Part shown: positions 1 to 9,434 of the stretch, piece after piece
How the letters are laid out: the number at the start of each line of letters is the position of its first letter
Numbering within the stretch: the first letter of the stretch is position 1
Origin: Clarireedia homoeocarpa
Lineage: Eukaryota; Ascomycota; Leotiomycetes; Helotiales; Rutstroemiaceae
DNA length: 18,077 nt
NCBI GenBank assembly: GCA_001465935.1
Contig: LNKV01000128.1
Location: forward strand, 1-18,077
Direction: 5' to 3'
Made by a program: the position numbers and the translations under genes
Notes under the pieces: generated by a model
The model's input: only the letters and a program-made list of their open reading frames with translations
Told to the model about the DNA's origin: nothing
Database searches by the model: none

Positions 1-605
1 AGCCAGTTTCCGGCTTTGAATCTATCAGCTATTCATGTAGACACTGTGAGGATGAGTGGTCAGCCACGAACTCCTGCAGCCTGGAGGACATACATGGACT
101 TGGCAGAGGTACAGAACCGCTACAGCTCGATATCCATGAACGAAGTTTTCTGTCGCACATTCCTGGCGGACCAAAACTTCATATCTATTGATGAAGAACC
201 TAGAAGGTTAGGAGCAGGCTGGTTGGAATGGAGAGAGCCCGAGCAAATTTTGTCTAGGTGGGATGATGTGTTCCCCACATACCTCAACACCCGAACGTTC
301 TTCGTGTCTCGAGATGGTTATGTTGGGCTTTGTCCAGAAATTGCAAAAGAGGGTGATCATATTGTAATATTTCTTGGATCAAGGCTTCCATCTATTATCA
401 GACCGGTTGGGAATGATTTTTTGTTGATTGGAGAAGCGTGAGTTCATATTTCCTTGCTCCTCTATAGAGTGGATGGACACCTAATGATGATAGTTATGTT
501 CATGGAATTATGGATGGAGAGCTATTAGCCACCAAGAAATTACGACGCTGGTTAGGCTTGTCTCAAGGATTGTTGAAGAAGATCATACAAATCACGTTGA
601 TATAG
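1..605 (+). CDS. HET-domain (heterokaryon incompatibility) protein, C-terminal part; open at left edge
   Basis: The frame is open from base 1 and reads to TGA at 439-441, but a 56-base intron (GTGAGT donor at 438, CTAAT branch site at 481, acceptor TAG ending at 493) removes that stop. The coding parts are then 1-437 and 494-605. The joined frame continues as EAYVHGIMDGELL and ends at TAG 603-605. The segments RTFFVSRDGYVGL, GSRLPSIIRPVG and YVHGIMDGE are the usual C-terminal signature of fungal HET-domain proteins (pattern: R-T-F-F, G-Y-x-G-L, R-P-V, Y-V-H-G-x-M-D-G-E). The N-terminal HET (TIR-like) domain lies outside the window. Members of this family trigger cell death or growth inhibition after fusion of unlike hyphae; the partner of this one is unknown. 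Codon use looks normal and I see no RIP damage. The family is clear; the intron and stop are well supported by frame and splice signals but not proven. Confidence 0.85.
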
Positions 606-805
606 ATATACATCAAGAAAATCAGAACCATGAGACCAAGCATTAACCTTTCATTTCAAAGTATTGACAAATTTGCTCCGAAAAATTCACAATCCTAAAG
701 GTTTTAGATATTATAAGTGAAAATGATTTCCCTTCTTGATTTCGAATTATCTTATAGATAATATCTAATTATCTCTCTCTTCAAAATCTATCCACTTCTC
801 AAATT
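606..805. other. Intergenic: 3' flank of the HET gene
   Basis: No coding frame or repeat is visible. The stretch is moderately AT-rich and probably holds the 3' UTR of the HET gene. A short inverted repeat (attatct/agataat around 745-762) and a TC-rich run (around 770-782) are present but have no clear meaning. Confidence 0.5.
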
Positions 806-828
806 TGTGAGGGAACGGTAAAAAGACT
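806..828 (-). repeat. Inverted LTR-end fragment just upstream of element A
   Basis: TGTGAGGGAACGGTAAAAAGACT is the reverse complement of the terminal bases of the element A LTR (compare 3257-3279 and 9435-9457). It lies one base before the TG that starts the 5' LTR, in the opposite orientation. It is probably the left piece of an older inverted LTR copy into which A inserted. Confidence 0.65.
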
Positions 829-829
829 G

Positions 830-899
830 TGTGACGGTCCTGGTAGGCCCACACCATGAGCACGTGATTGCATCACCTGACGCCCTACGTGGCTTTATG
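830..899 (+). repeat. 5' LTR of element A, left part (interrupted by element B)
   Basis: It begins TGTGACGGTCCTGG and aligns with 9299-9368, where the same start reads TATAATAGTCCTGG. Nearly all differences are transitions, with this copy keeping CG, CA and TG where the 3' copy has TA or T. The LTR breaks off at the TATG that forms element B's target duplication. Confidence 0.85.
896..899. repeat. Target-site duplication TATG, left copy (element B)
   Basis: TATG here is repeated at 3179-3182 right after element B. Removing B plus one TATG rejoins the LTR as ggcttTATGtaagaatcc, which matches ggctcTATAtaagaatcc in the 3' LTR. A 4-bp duplication fits Ginger-type integrases. Confidence 0.75.
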
Positions 900-1043
900 T
901 GTTCCGGTCCGTACGTAAATTTGTTGATTTATGAATAGACTACGTCTATTCATCAATGGACTAGGTTTACAACTAGACTAGTCTATTGGTCAATGGACGT
1001 AGTCGATGGGTAAATGTGAGGCCATTCATAAATAGACTACATC
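900..1043 (+). repeat. Left terminal inverted repeat of element B
   Basis: It matches the reverse complement of 3049-3178 over almost its whole length, apart from an extra stretch of about 16 bases near 960-975 present only here. The differences run one way: G or C here corresponds to A or T in the right copy, so this copy is closer to the unmutated sequence. It holds palindromic subrepeats (933-951 and 974-985). Confidence 0.85.
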
Positions 1044-1111
1044 CACTCGTTAATGCCCTAAAGTGGGTAGTATCCACCGCACAAATACATACTTTTAATA
1101 GTTGATAATAT

Positions 1112-3007
1112 TTGATAATCCTTCTTTCTTCTATACTATACTACTTAACTAGTATTAAAGTTATTATAACCTCGCCGTCGCCCCCTCAGATTGTTGATAA
1201 CTTCCCTAGGGAGGTTAAAAATAAGTTTATAAATATAATCCAAGAGGAGAAGTACGAATGTAGAGAACGAATATCAACTTATAAGTGGACTGAGATACAA
1301 CTCTATTTGGATAATCCTGATCGGCCTGCATCAACCTAAGTAGATTGCAATATCAAGCACTTTGCTAGGGAAAGATATATACTAGTTAATCGACGTCTCC
1401 ACCGTAAACCCGAAGGCAAATACACTGAACCTCGATATACTATACCTCCAAATAAGATGTTCGAAGTGATCAAGAACGAGTATCTCAAATTACATTATAT
1501 TGGGAGAGACAAGCTTTACTACGAGGTATGCCAACAGTTCTATGGAATTAAGAAGGAGGAATATGCTTGAATAGCATGGTATTGTCGGCATTGTACACTT
1601 AATCGTGTGAATAAGGGTAAATGTCCACTGCAGTCAATTGAGGTCTCTAAGGTATAGGAACATGTACAAGTAGATCTTATCGATATAAGATATACTCCTG
1701 ATAGGAGGTATACTTGGATCTACTATATAAAGGATCACTACAGCAAGTTTACTCAGCTTTATACTTTGGAGAGCAAGTATACAAAGGGTATTACCAACTA
1801 CTTAGTCCTCTTTATTCAAGTATTTTACTTTTCTAAGATCCTTCAATACAACAATAGCAAGGAGTTTAAAGGAGTAGTCTTGATTCTACTTCGCAAATAT
1901 AAAATTAAGCTTATTAATAGTGCACTTTGTACACCTCAAACCCAAGGGCTAGTTAAACAGACTAATAGAGTAGTAGAGCAAAAGATTACTATATAGAAGG
2001 TGGATAATAGTAGTACTACTTGGAAATCAGTATTACCTAAAATATATATATCTATAAATAAGCAATATCACTTAGCTATTAAGGCTTATCTATAGCAAGT
2101 AGTATTCCGGGAGAGAACTACACCTATATAGTTGACAGCTGAGGAACGTCGACTTGATCCTGAAGTTATATATAAAGATAGGTCGATCATAACTAAGCAA
2201 GGTTTAGAGGAAGCGCCTTAAGTACCTCAAGTACCTCAAGCACCTCAAGCACCTTAAGCAATTACTGCTATTTCATCAAGTCCTAGTCCTAATTTATCTG
2301 AGTTACTAACTAACTACTAAGCAGATCTTTAGGCCTAGGTTGAGAATAAGGAGGCAATATATATAATAAGAAATAATCCTCTTAGAGGGATTACTAATCT
2401 AGTTCTTCAAGGTGTATATCTAGCAACTATTAAAAGCAAGGATTTGATAATAGCTAAATATACTAAGCAGTGGGAGATTGAGGAGTTTATAGTAGGAGAT
2501 ATAGTCTCTTTAAACCTCCTTAGAGGTATATATACAAATACTAATAATCGACGGGTTTTTGTTAAAGTACTAGCTATAAAGCATCCTTATAAATATCGGA
2601 TTTAAACTAAGTTCAAGGTTATCAAGAATCTAATTTCTACTAGAGAGCTAAATAGACTACCTAATTCAGTTATTAGTAGAATAGATATCTAAGGGTCTAA
2701 AATAGAGGTGCTTTTAAATATAATAGTAAAGAAAGTATCTATATCCGAAAGAGTAGTAGTATTATACAAGTATAAAGGATTGTGTGCTACTAAGAGGTAT
2801 AACTACTAGAAGAATAAGTGTAAATACTCAGTATACTATTATACAGATAAAGACTATGATTGTAGATAGCTAGCTAGTATAGTATTGCATAATAAGAAAG
2901 CACTAATACCAAGGGTGAATAGCGATAGTGAGGTGGTAGTAGAGCCTAGGAAAAGTAAGCGGCAGCGAGTTAATACTATAAGGGAGGTGCAGGATAAATA
3001 GTATTAA
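1112..3007 (+). pseudogene. Ginger-like integrase/transposase of element B, inactivated by point mutations
   Basis: One frame can be followed from about 1112 to TAA at 3005-3007 (about 630 codons), with roughly sixteen in-frame stops but no frameshift. N-terminal part: KLHYIGRDKL and YCRHC (about 1490-1600) are the remains of an H2C2 integrase zinc-binding domain. Core (about 1640-2000): EHVQVDLID keeps the first catalytic Asp (1673-1675). The second, in LQYNNSKEF, is Asn (AAC, 1850-1852) where Asp is expected. The third, in GLVKQTN, is Lys (AAA, 1955-1957) where Glu is expected. Spacing between the last two fits a DD34-35E core. A Pro-Gln repeat linker follows, then GDIVSLNL (2489-2512), an SH3-like segment, and a Cys-rich domain (about 2755-2870) in which several Cys positions read Tyr. 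Family assignment rests on the integrase core plus this C-terminus. It cannot code for an active enzyme. Confidence 0.8.
2216..2262 (+). repeat. 9-bp tandem repeat coding Pro-Gln-(Val/Ala)
   Basis: About five copies of a 9-base unit close to aagtacctc/aagcacctc. In the transposase frame they code PQV/PQA triplets, two with Gln changed to stop. This is a low-complexity linker between the integrase core and the C-terminal domain. Confidence 0.75.
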
Positions 3008-3048
3008 TATATAAACTGATTAAGATATAAATTAAAAGTGTTTATATA

Positions 3049-3178
3049 TAGACGTAGTCTATTTATAAATAGCCTTATATTTACTTATCGACTACGTCTA
3101 TTGACTAATAGACTAGTCTATTGATGAATAGATGTAGTTCATTTATAAATCTTATTTATTTACGTATAGACTGGAATA
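3049..3178 (-). repeat. Right terminal inverted repeat of element B
   Basis: Reverse complement of the left TIR. It contains the perfect 16-base palindrome AATAGACTAGTCTATT at 3107-3122. Compared with the left TIR it carries only A/T where that copy has G/C at the differing sites, so this side was hit harder by RIP. Confidence 0.85.
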
Positions 3179-3182
3179 TATG
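3179..3182. repeat. Target-site duplication TATG, right copy (element B)
   Basis: Matches 896-899. The LTR of element A resumes at 3183 with taagaatcc. Confidence 0.75.
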
Positions 3183-3279
3183 TAAGAATCCTCCTTTTCA
3201 CTCAGATTAGATTCTCTTTTCTCTTTAGCTTTAGACTTTCTAGTGTAGGAAATAGAAGTTTTTTTACTGTTCCCTTATA
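3183..3279 (+). repeat. 5' LTR of element A, right part
   Basis: It aligns with 9370-9434 of the 3' LTR (taagaatcct..., ctcagattagattctc, ctagtgtagg) and continues for about 31 more bases to the LTR end CCCTTATA at 3279. The expected end CCCTTACA is inferred from the inverted copies. Together with 830-899 the LTR is about 167 bp. Confidence 0.8.
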
Positions 3280-3422
3280 TTATCTAAAACTCACTTACAT
3301 CGGCTGGGAACAGCTTATAATAGAATATCCCTTTAACTCCTACCACCTACTTGACTTACTTCAGCGTCGTCAAGTGGAAGGGTTATCACTGAAGACCTCA
3401 CCGTTATAGGTCTTGCTTCAGG
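3280..3422 (+). other. 5' leader of element A (after LTR, before gag)
   Basis: Non-coding leader between LTR end and gag. A primer binding site is expected right after 3279 but the bases there are RIP-damaged and I could not match a tRNA. Confidence 0.45.
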
Positions 3423-5018
3423 ATACCTTCTAAAAAACCTCCAAATCAACTCTTGGCCGAAGCCTCCTCTTTGGCCTCTTCGAATATTACAACTCGGAGG
3501 GATAGACTACGACGCTCTTCGCCTCCCCAGTAATCAGCTGGTGGAGTACCTCCGCAATCAAGCGTTAAGGTGCTCGAATCTCTATCTTCATAGCTGGATA
3601 CTCGGATAACTTATAAACTCTCGGAAATAAACCTTACTACTTCGGATGAGCGACATCTCTCAGCTAAGCTTTTCTAATAACACTAGTAGGAAGAGAACAC
3701 TAATATAGTGGCCCTCGAAATAGTACTGTCCAAGGTTTCACAATAGTAGTATAAACCTTCTTCCTAGAGCAAAGGGAAGCGATATCAAAATTTGACCTCT
3801 GCTAAACAACAACCTCCCTTACAAAGGTCCAAGTCGCCCTAAGCGAACTCTACTTCCTCTCGACGAAGTCGCCACTCCAACAACTCTTATAAGTGTCAAG
3901 CTGAAGAAATATCGGAACTACGCGAAGCTGTACTAGTAATAACTCGCCAACTTCAAGCCTTCTCAAGTAACAAAAACTTAGAACAACCCCACCTTCCAAA
4001 CTATCCTATTCCGACTATAGAGATAAATCAAACCCTACCTTTAAACCCTTTGCTATATCACTCTCTAAAACCTAGTCACGAACAAGTTTCTGCAACCCCT
4101 TTCCTTTCTAAGGCTAGATCAGAAAAACTTTCTACACCCAATAAACTCTCTGACAAGGTAGAGCCTACAGTAGAGGCATAGGAACTTTCTCTAACTTACC
4201 GATTGGATTATAATGTCGACCGATACAGCTCAAACCTAGCTCAGAAGATACTTGTTTACAAAGCTACTAAAGGAATTACCCGCGAATTCCTCCATCCCCG
4301 AATAGAAAGCAAGGATACTATATAGAAGAGTATTAAGGAAATAATCCAAGACCTTGTAGGATTCTTGCACAATCCTAATACTGCTAAAGAAGCTTGTACA
4401 ACGTTTAAAGATCTGTATATAAAGCCCAAAGATATATTCTTCAATTTCAAAAACCGATTTATTACTCTCGCTTCTAAAAGTAAAGTCTCTAAGGACGATT
4501 AGTATTTCCATCTAAAAGACAAACTCAACGCGTGTATCCTAAACGCCACTATTGGTCAAGATAAGAACTACCCTTCGTTTACAGAGCTATACTATCATCT
4601 GGAGCGGGTAGACCACGATTTACGAGACAACGCAATTAAAATCGCTCGCCTAAGTACTAACTCAGCCCCTCGAACAAACACTCGTGTTGCACTTACACCC
4701 GCTTACACTACCCCTACGCCCACTATCTTTCCTTCTAGTATCCTTTCTCGTCCAGCGTTGCCTCAGCAAGATTGTAACACTCTCTTCGTCCCTTGTTCCT
4801 CGTCTACATCTCCTAATGGGTATAGTCATCCCACAACAGCTCCGCCAAAGAACCAACCGAGAAATCGACAAAGTACTCCTCATCCTCTAGCACGCCTTCC
4901 AACTGTTAATAAGGTGGCTTTGCAAGTTACTTCCAAGGGTAATATAAAGCAGAACAACCTAGAGAAGGAATATCCGAAGAAGGAGAATATCTCGAATAGC
5001 TTAGATTCGGAAAACTAG
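3423..5018 (+). pseudogene. gag: gag of element A (Ty3/gypsy), degraded
   Basis: The frame starts with ATA at 3423-3425, probably a mutated ATG, followed by PSKKPPNQLLAEASS. It can be followed in one phase to the stop at 5016-5018. An N-terminal basic, Ser-rich part is followed by a possible coiled coil (AEEISELREAVLVITRQLQA, about 3903-3962). The gag core (about 4236-4640) contains FLHPRIESKD, FKDLYIKP, FNFKNRFITLASKSKVS and a region ending YYHLERVDHDLRDNA, a pattern I recognise from fungal gypsy gag proteins. A Pro/Thr/Ser-rich tail follows (about 4680-4900). I do not see a clear CCHC zinc knuckle. Stops are mainly TAG/TAA. Gag normally forms the particle that packages the element RNA; this copy cannot. 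Confidence 0.75.
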
Positions 5019-8000
5019 GTTACCTAGGGCAAGTCTCCCTCTCAGGTAGTATAGTAGATCTTAAGGACTTTAATTTATCCAAATTGATGGGTAGTCAACA
5101 TATGTAACTTCCATGTAATTTAGCTCTCAATAGTAGAATCTTCAAATCAAGTACTTTAATTGATACTAAAGCCAACAACTTTGCTTTCGTTAATTCAACT
5201 CTTATTTGTACACTTTCCCCTCTGTTAAACTTCTCCTTTCAATGTCTACTACGACCTATCCCTGTTACTAAATATAACGGTAAAAGGAACACTCCTATCA
5301 TCGAATATATTCTTCTTGCAATAAGAATCGATCAACAACAATAAATTAATATCCTTTTCCTAATCTTACTACTAAGCAATCAAGAAATTATCTTGGGATA
5401 TACTTGGTTAGCCGAATTTGCTATCAAAGTAGACTATATATAGCGAAAATTGGAGTACTCTACATGTTACTCTCCTTCTCAAGTGTTCACTCGATATTTA
5501 TCAATTTCTAGAAGCGATCTACACGCTTGTAAACCCTCTAAGCGCTTCTAAAAAGACGTAAATACGCATAATACAGTCTATCGTCTCGAGGACTTATACT
5601 ACTCCCAAGGTAACCAATAGCCTACTACTACGGTTTCCCCTTCGCTATCGCTTGATCAGCGATCGTCAATTCCACTTGGAAGATAGTCAACCTCATACCA
5701 ACACGATAACTCCTAGGTTTTGTAAATTATAGAAAGATCACTCCAAGGTTGAGATTCTACTCTCTTCGCGCAGATAAGACTACTAAGAGTTACTAAAGAA
5801 AAAAAGAAAAAAGCAAACAAAAAATCTCTTAAATACTCTTAATCTTACTCTCTTGATATCTACCACATCTCGGGCTATACATTCCATCTAAACTGTAAGC
5901 AGAAAGAGAATAAGATATTTTCCACAAGCTTGTACAAGATCGACTGTCTACTTAAAAGTAGGAAAGAAACCGATGATTCGTTGCTACAGCAGCATTATAC
6001 CCTTGGTAAGCGAGCTCGAGATCTTTTAAGATCACAAGGTGCGACATCGCTAGCTTCTGTAGAAGAAGACTTCTTATCTGTTCCTCCTGAGTACTTAGAG
6101 TACCTTGATATATTCTCAAAGCTAGCTTCCAATATATTCCCACCGCATCGTCTATATAATCACTAAATCCACTTGGAAAACGGTTCTAAGGCTGATCTCA
6201 AATATTCTCCACTTTTCAAGATGTCGTTGGAGGAGCTCGAGGTTATCAAGAAATATCTACTAGACAATCTTGAAAAAGGATTTATCGAGCTAAGCCAAGC
6301 GCTGTTCGCAGTATCTATCCTCTTCGTCAAGAAATCGAATAGTGGATTAAGATTCTGTATCGACTCCCAACAGCTAAATACATTTACTTGTAAAGACCGA
6401 TATCCTCTGCCTTTAATCGACGAAACCTTTACCTATATCTCTAATGCTAAAGTGTTTACCAAGCTGGATATTCGTTAATTGTTCCACCGTATCTACATAG
6501 ATCTAGCTTCCGAAGAGTATACTATATTCCGAACCCACTACAGCGTTTACAAGTATAAAGTGCTTCCATTTAGTCTAACTAATAGGCCGACCACGTACTA
6601 ACGCTATATAAATAACATTCTATTCGACTACTTGGACAACTTCTGCATAGCCTACCTCGACGATATCCTGATCTACTTGGATAACCCCCTCGAGTATATA
6701 ACCTATATTAAGAAAGTGCTACAACGACTTCGCGATGCTAGCTTGTAAGCTAATATCAAGAAGTGCGAATTTAGTGTTATTCGCACTAAGTACTTAGGCT
6801 TTATAATCTCAATAGATAGAATTGAAGTAGACTTAGAGAAAGTCGACGTTGTCAAAGAATAGAAATACTCCTTCATAGTTCGAGGTGTGTAATCGTTTCT
6901 AGGATTTTGTAACTTCTACCGCCGTTTCATCCAAGGATATAGCCAACGAGTAGCTCCATTGACAACTTTAATATACAACAATACTCTGTTTCAATTCGAT
7001 TGGACCTACGTCGCTGTATTTGAAGACCTCTACAATGTATTGACTACAGTCTTGCTTCTACAACACTACAAGTATGAACTCCCTTGTATACTCGAGACTA
7101 ATACTTCCGATAGAGTCCTCGGTGTTGTATTGTCCCAGAAGCACGGAGATAAATAGTTACCAGTTGCCTATTTCTCAAAAACAATAGCACCTACTAAGCT
7201 GAACTACTAGATCTATAACAAAGAAATACTAGCAATTGTTAAAAGCTTATAGAACTAGTATGCGGAACTTATAGGCTCTCTGTATATAATACGGATTTAC
7301 ACAGATCACAAAGCCTTGGAATACTTTATAATGTTTAAAGAGCTAAACTCTTGTTAAGTACACTAAGCTAAGTTGCTAGTTGATTTCCACTTCTAAATTA
7401 TTTACTACTTAGGCAAAGAAAATTTGGTTGCCGATGCCCTTACTCGTAGAGACGAAGAAATAGAGTCGCAGAATACGATCAAGAAGCAGAAACGTACTCA
7501 ACAGTTGCTCCGAGACGACTAAATTGATCTACAAGTTGCTGTACAAGCTGACATCAAAGTGGATATACACTTAGTAGAACTTTGTAAGATTGCAAACTTT
7601 CTTGTAATCTCTTCTATACTACAACTATGCCTTCTCGAGGCCTTTATAAGCATCGTCGATAAAGTCCTTGTAGCTAACTGGATCAGCGAAGTTCTAGAAT
7701 CTCTTCGGGCTTAGGCTCGCCGAGGACCTGGTGATCTAACCTTGGAGAATGGAATCTTGCTATACCGCGACCGTGTTGTTGTGCCTAATGAGGATAATCT
7801 CTGTACTCTCCTGATCCGCGAAGTGCACAATCAAGTCTCTACTATATATTCTGGCTATACCAAGACACTGCAACTCTTGAGTGTCTGCTATTACTGGAAA
7901 GGTATTAGCTTAGATGTTGCAAGGTATCTCCAAAACTACCATGCTTGCTGCAGATCACTTGTACCCTGCGATAGAAAACCTGGTTTACTTCATCTTTTAC

Positions 8001-9303
8001 TAATTCCTGAATGCCTATAGCAGTATATTACGATGGATTACTGTAGTTTCAATATTGATGCCGATGGATTTGATAATGTACTAGTGTTTATCGATCGATT
8101 GACGAAACAAGCAATCTCGATCCTATGTCACAAGACGATTACTACTGAGAGTATAGCCAAACTCTACATTTATTATATTTACTGTTACTATGGGCCTCCG
8201 GATACTATGACTTCGGACTGTGGACCTCAGTTTATCTCCGCTTTCTGGAAAGAGCTCAATTTTATCCTTGGAACTAAAATCCAGCTCTCAACCGTTGATT
8301 ATCCTCAGATTGACGACTAAACAGAGATTTACAACTAGTATTTGGAAAGGAGATTAAGACTGTTCGTCGATTACTACCAAACGAACTGGTCACAACTACT
8401 TCCCTTGATAGACTATATACAGCTAATACTCCCGCACTCCTCCCTTGGAGGGCTAGCCTTATTCGAAGTCCTCTATAGTTACACCCCCTGTATATCATTT
8501 GACTGGACTCCTCGCAACACACGACCTACAGATTCAATCAATGTGATAAGGCTCGCTAGCTTGTGCGAAGAATGTACAAAGCTTAATCACTAGCGAAACG
8601 CTCTATTCTAGCCGCTCAACAATATATGAGTAATACTTATAATATACATCGCTAACCAGATACCTTTGAGGTAGGCGACTGGGTATAGCTGGATATAAGG
8701 CAATATAATACACAGAGGTCTTCGTGAAAGCTCGACTCTTCTACTAATGGTCTATTCTAGATAACTTGCAAGATTAATAACTTGTACAAGCTTGCTCTCC
8801 TTGTTTCCATGAAAGTCCACCTAGTATTCTCTCTCGATAAACTTCGAAAAGACCCTCAGAACTCTTTGCTAGGACAAGAGAATACTCTCCCTCCACCAAT
8901 CAATATTACTGGAGACGAGGAATAGGAAGTTCAGGAAGTACTCGCTAGTAAGGTTACCTGGAACAACTTGTACTATAGGGTCAAATAGCTTGGAGCTGAC
9001 GAAGATTTGGAATAGTACCTTGCATCGGACCTCAAATACGCCTCGCATAAGCTGCGAGAGTTCCACAAGTGTGTACCGACAACACTGAGTCCCCCAAGAG
9101 CATTGGAAGTATAGTTGAAGGAATGGAAGAAGGGTATAGACGAGTTTGAGGAGCTAGATAATAACTATGTTGTAACTACAACTCAATAGAAGAGGTTTTA
9201 AGACGAAATACTATCGAGTTGATTACTATATAGAGTAAGAAAACTAATCGGGAACGAACTAGGTGTTGGAGGCCAACGCTCGTTGAAGGAGGGGGTGATA
9301 TAA
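4982..9303 (+). pseudogene. pol: pol of element A: protease, RT, RNase H, integrase, GPY/F, chromodomain-like tail; degraded
   Basis: pol overlaps the end of gag in the frame one base back (-1) and stays in phase to about 8625. A single indel there, in an AT run, moves it one frame until TAA at 9301-9303. Protease: LIDTKA at 5156-5173 (DTG expected; Gly is Lys) and IILGYTWLAEF. RT: FTKLDIR (ends 6475) and intact YLDD at 6653-6664. RNase H: YFSKT, TDHKALEYF and LVADALTRR (7430-7450). Integrase: partial zinc-binding segment at 7820-7970 with one His lost, then Asp in MDYCSF (8036-8038), Asp in TSDCGPQ (8216-8218) and Glu in TEIYN (8324-8326), a DD35E spacing with all three catalytic residues kept. 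VGDWV and a NGLF segment mark a GPY/F-like module. Chromodomain-like segment at 8917 to about 9050 (VQEVLASK, LYYRVK, stop at the expected Trp, then LG). Many TAG/TAA stops make it inactive. Confidence 0.9.
9284..9298 (+). other. Polypurine tract of element A
   Basis: TGAAGGAGGGGGTGA lies directly before the 3' LTR. A purine run in this place is the primer for plus-strand DNA synthesis in LTR retrotransposons. Confidence 0.75.
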
Positions 9304-9434
9304 TAGTCCTGGTAGGCTCACACTATAAGTATATGATTGCATCACTTGACGTTCTACGTGGCTCTATATAAGAATCCTCTTTTAACTCAGATTAGATTCT
9401 CTTTTCTCCTTAGCTTTAGATTCTCTAGTGTAGG
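9299..9434 (+). repeat. 3' LTR of element A, truncated at its 3' end
   Basis: Starts TATAATAGTCC (5' LTR: TGTGACGGTCC) and aligns with 830-899 plus 3183-3248. It stops at ctagtgtagg, about 31 bases short of the LTR end, where an inverted LTR end begins. The differences from the 5' copy are nearly all transitions, most of them CA/TG to TA here. Confidence 0.85.

Larger units (their letters stand above)
900..3178 (+). mobile_element. Element B: Ginger-like DNA transposon (integrase-type transposase with TIRs), RIP-degraded
   Basis: About 2.28 kb with inverted ends starting TGTTCC at 900 and, read from the other side, TATTCC at 3178 (TGT to TAT is a RIP-type change). It is flanked by 4-bp TATG duplications. 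Inside is one plus-strand frame with an H2C2-like zinc-binding segment, an rve integrase core and a C-terminal Cys-rich domain of the type seen in KRBA2/Ginger2-related proteins. There is no RT, RNase H, protease or LTR. TIRs with TGT...ACA ends, a short duplication and a gypsy-like integrase are the defining traits of Ginger cut-and-paste transposons. The coding frame is in phase from about 1112 to 3007 with roughly sixteen stops and no visible frameshift. An integrase-bearing TIR element of a separate fungal lineage is also possible. Confidence 0.8.
830..9434 (+). mobile_element. Element A: Ty3/gypsy LTR retrotransposon with chromodomain-like tail, RIP-degraded
   Basis: The boundaries come from matching the two LTRs: 5' LTR 830-899 plus 3183-3279 (split by element B) and 3' LTR 9299-9434, with a polypurine tract at 9284-9298. 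The internal order is gag, protease, RT (YLDD), RNase H, integrase (HHCC remnant, DD35E), GPY/F-like module, then chromodomain-like segment. Protease-RT-RNaseH-integrase order with GPY/F and chromo modules defines chromovirus-type Ty3/gypsy elements. Dozens of in-frame stops, mostly TAG/TAA where Gln or Trp codons are expected, make it dead. Reading frames are nearly free of indels, so inactivation was by transitions, as expected from RIP. No clear primer binding site or target duplication could be identified; the right LTR end is rearranged. Confidence 0.9.

Noticed and set aside
2216..2262. CRISPR-like short repeats
   Set aside because: Nine-base units without spacers, in frame with the transposase and in a fungal setting; a coded Pro-Gln linker.
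900..3178. Element B as a solo fragment of a gypsy element
   Set aside because: Long TIRs, its own 4-bp duplication and a Cys-rich C-terminus without RT do not fit an LTR element fragment.
4236..4511. Minus-strand frames opposite gag
   Set aside because: They lie antisense to a recognisable gag core and show no family features.
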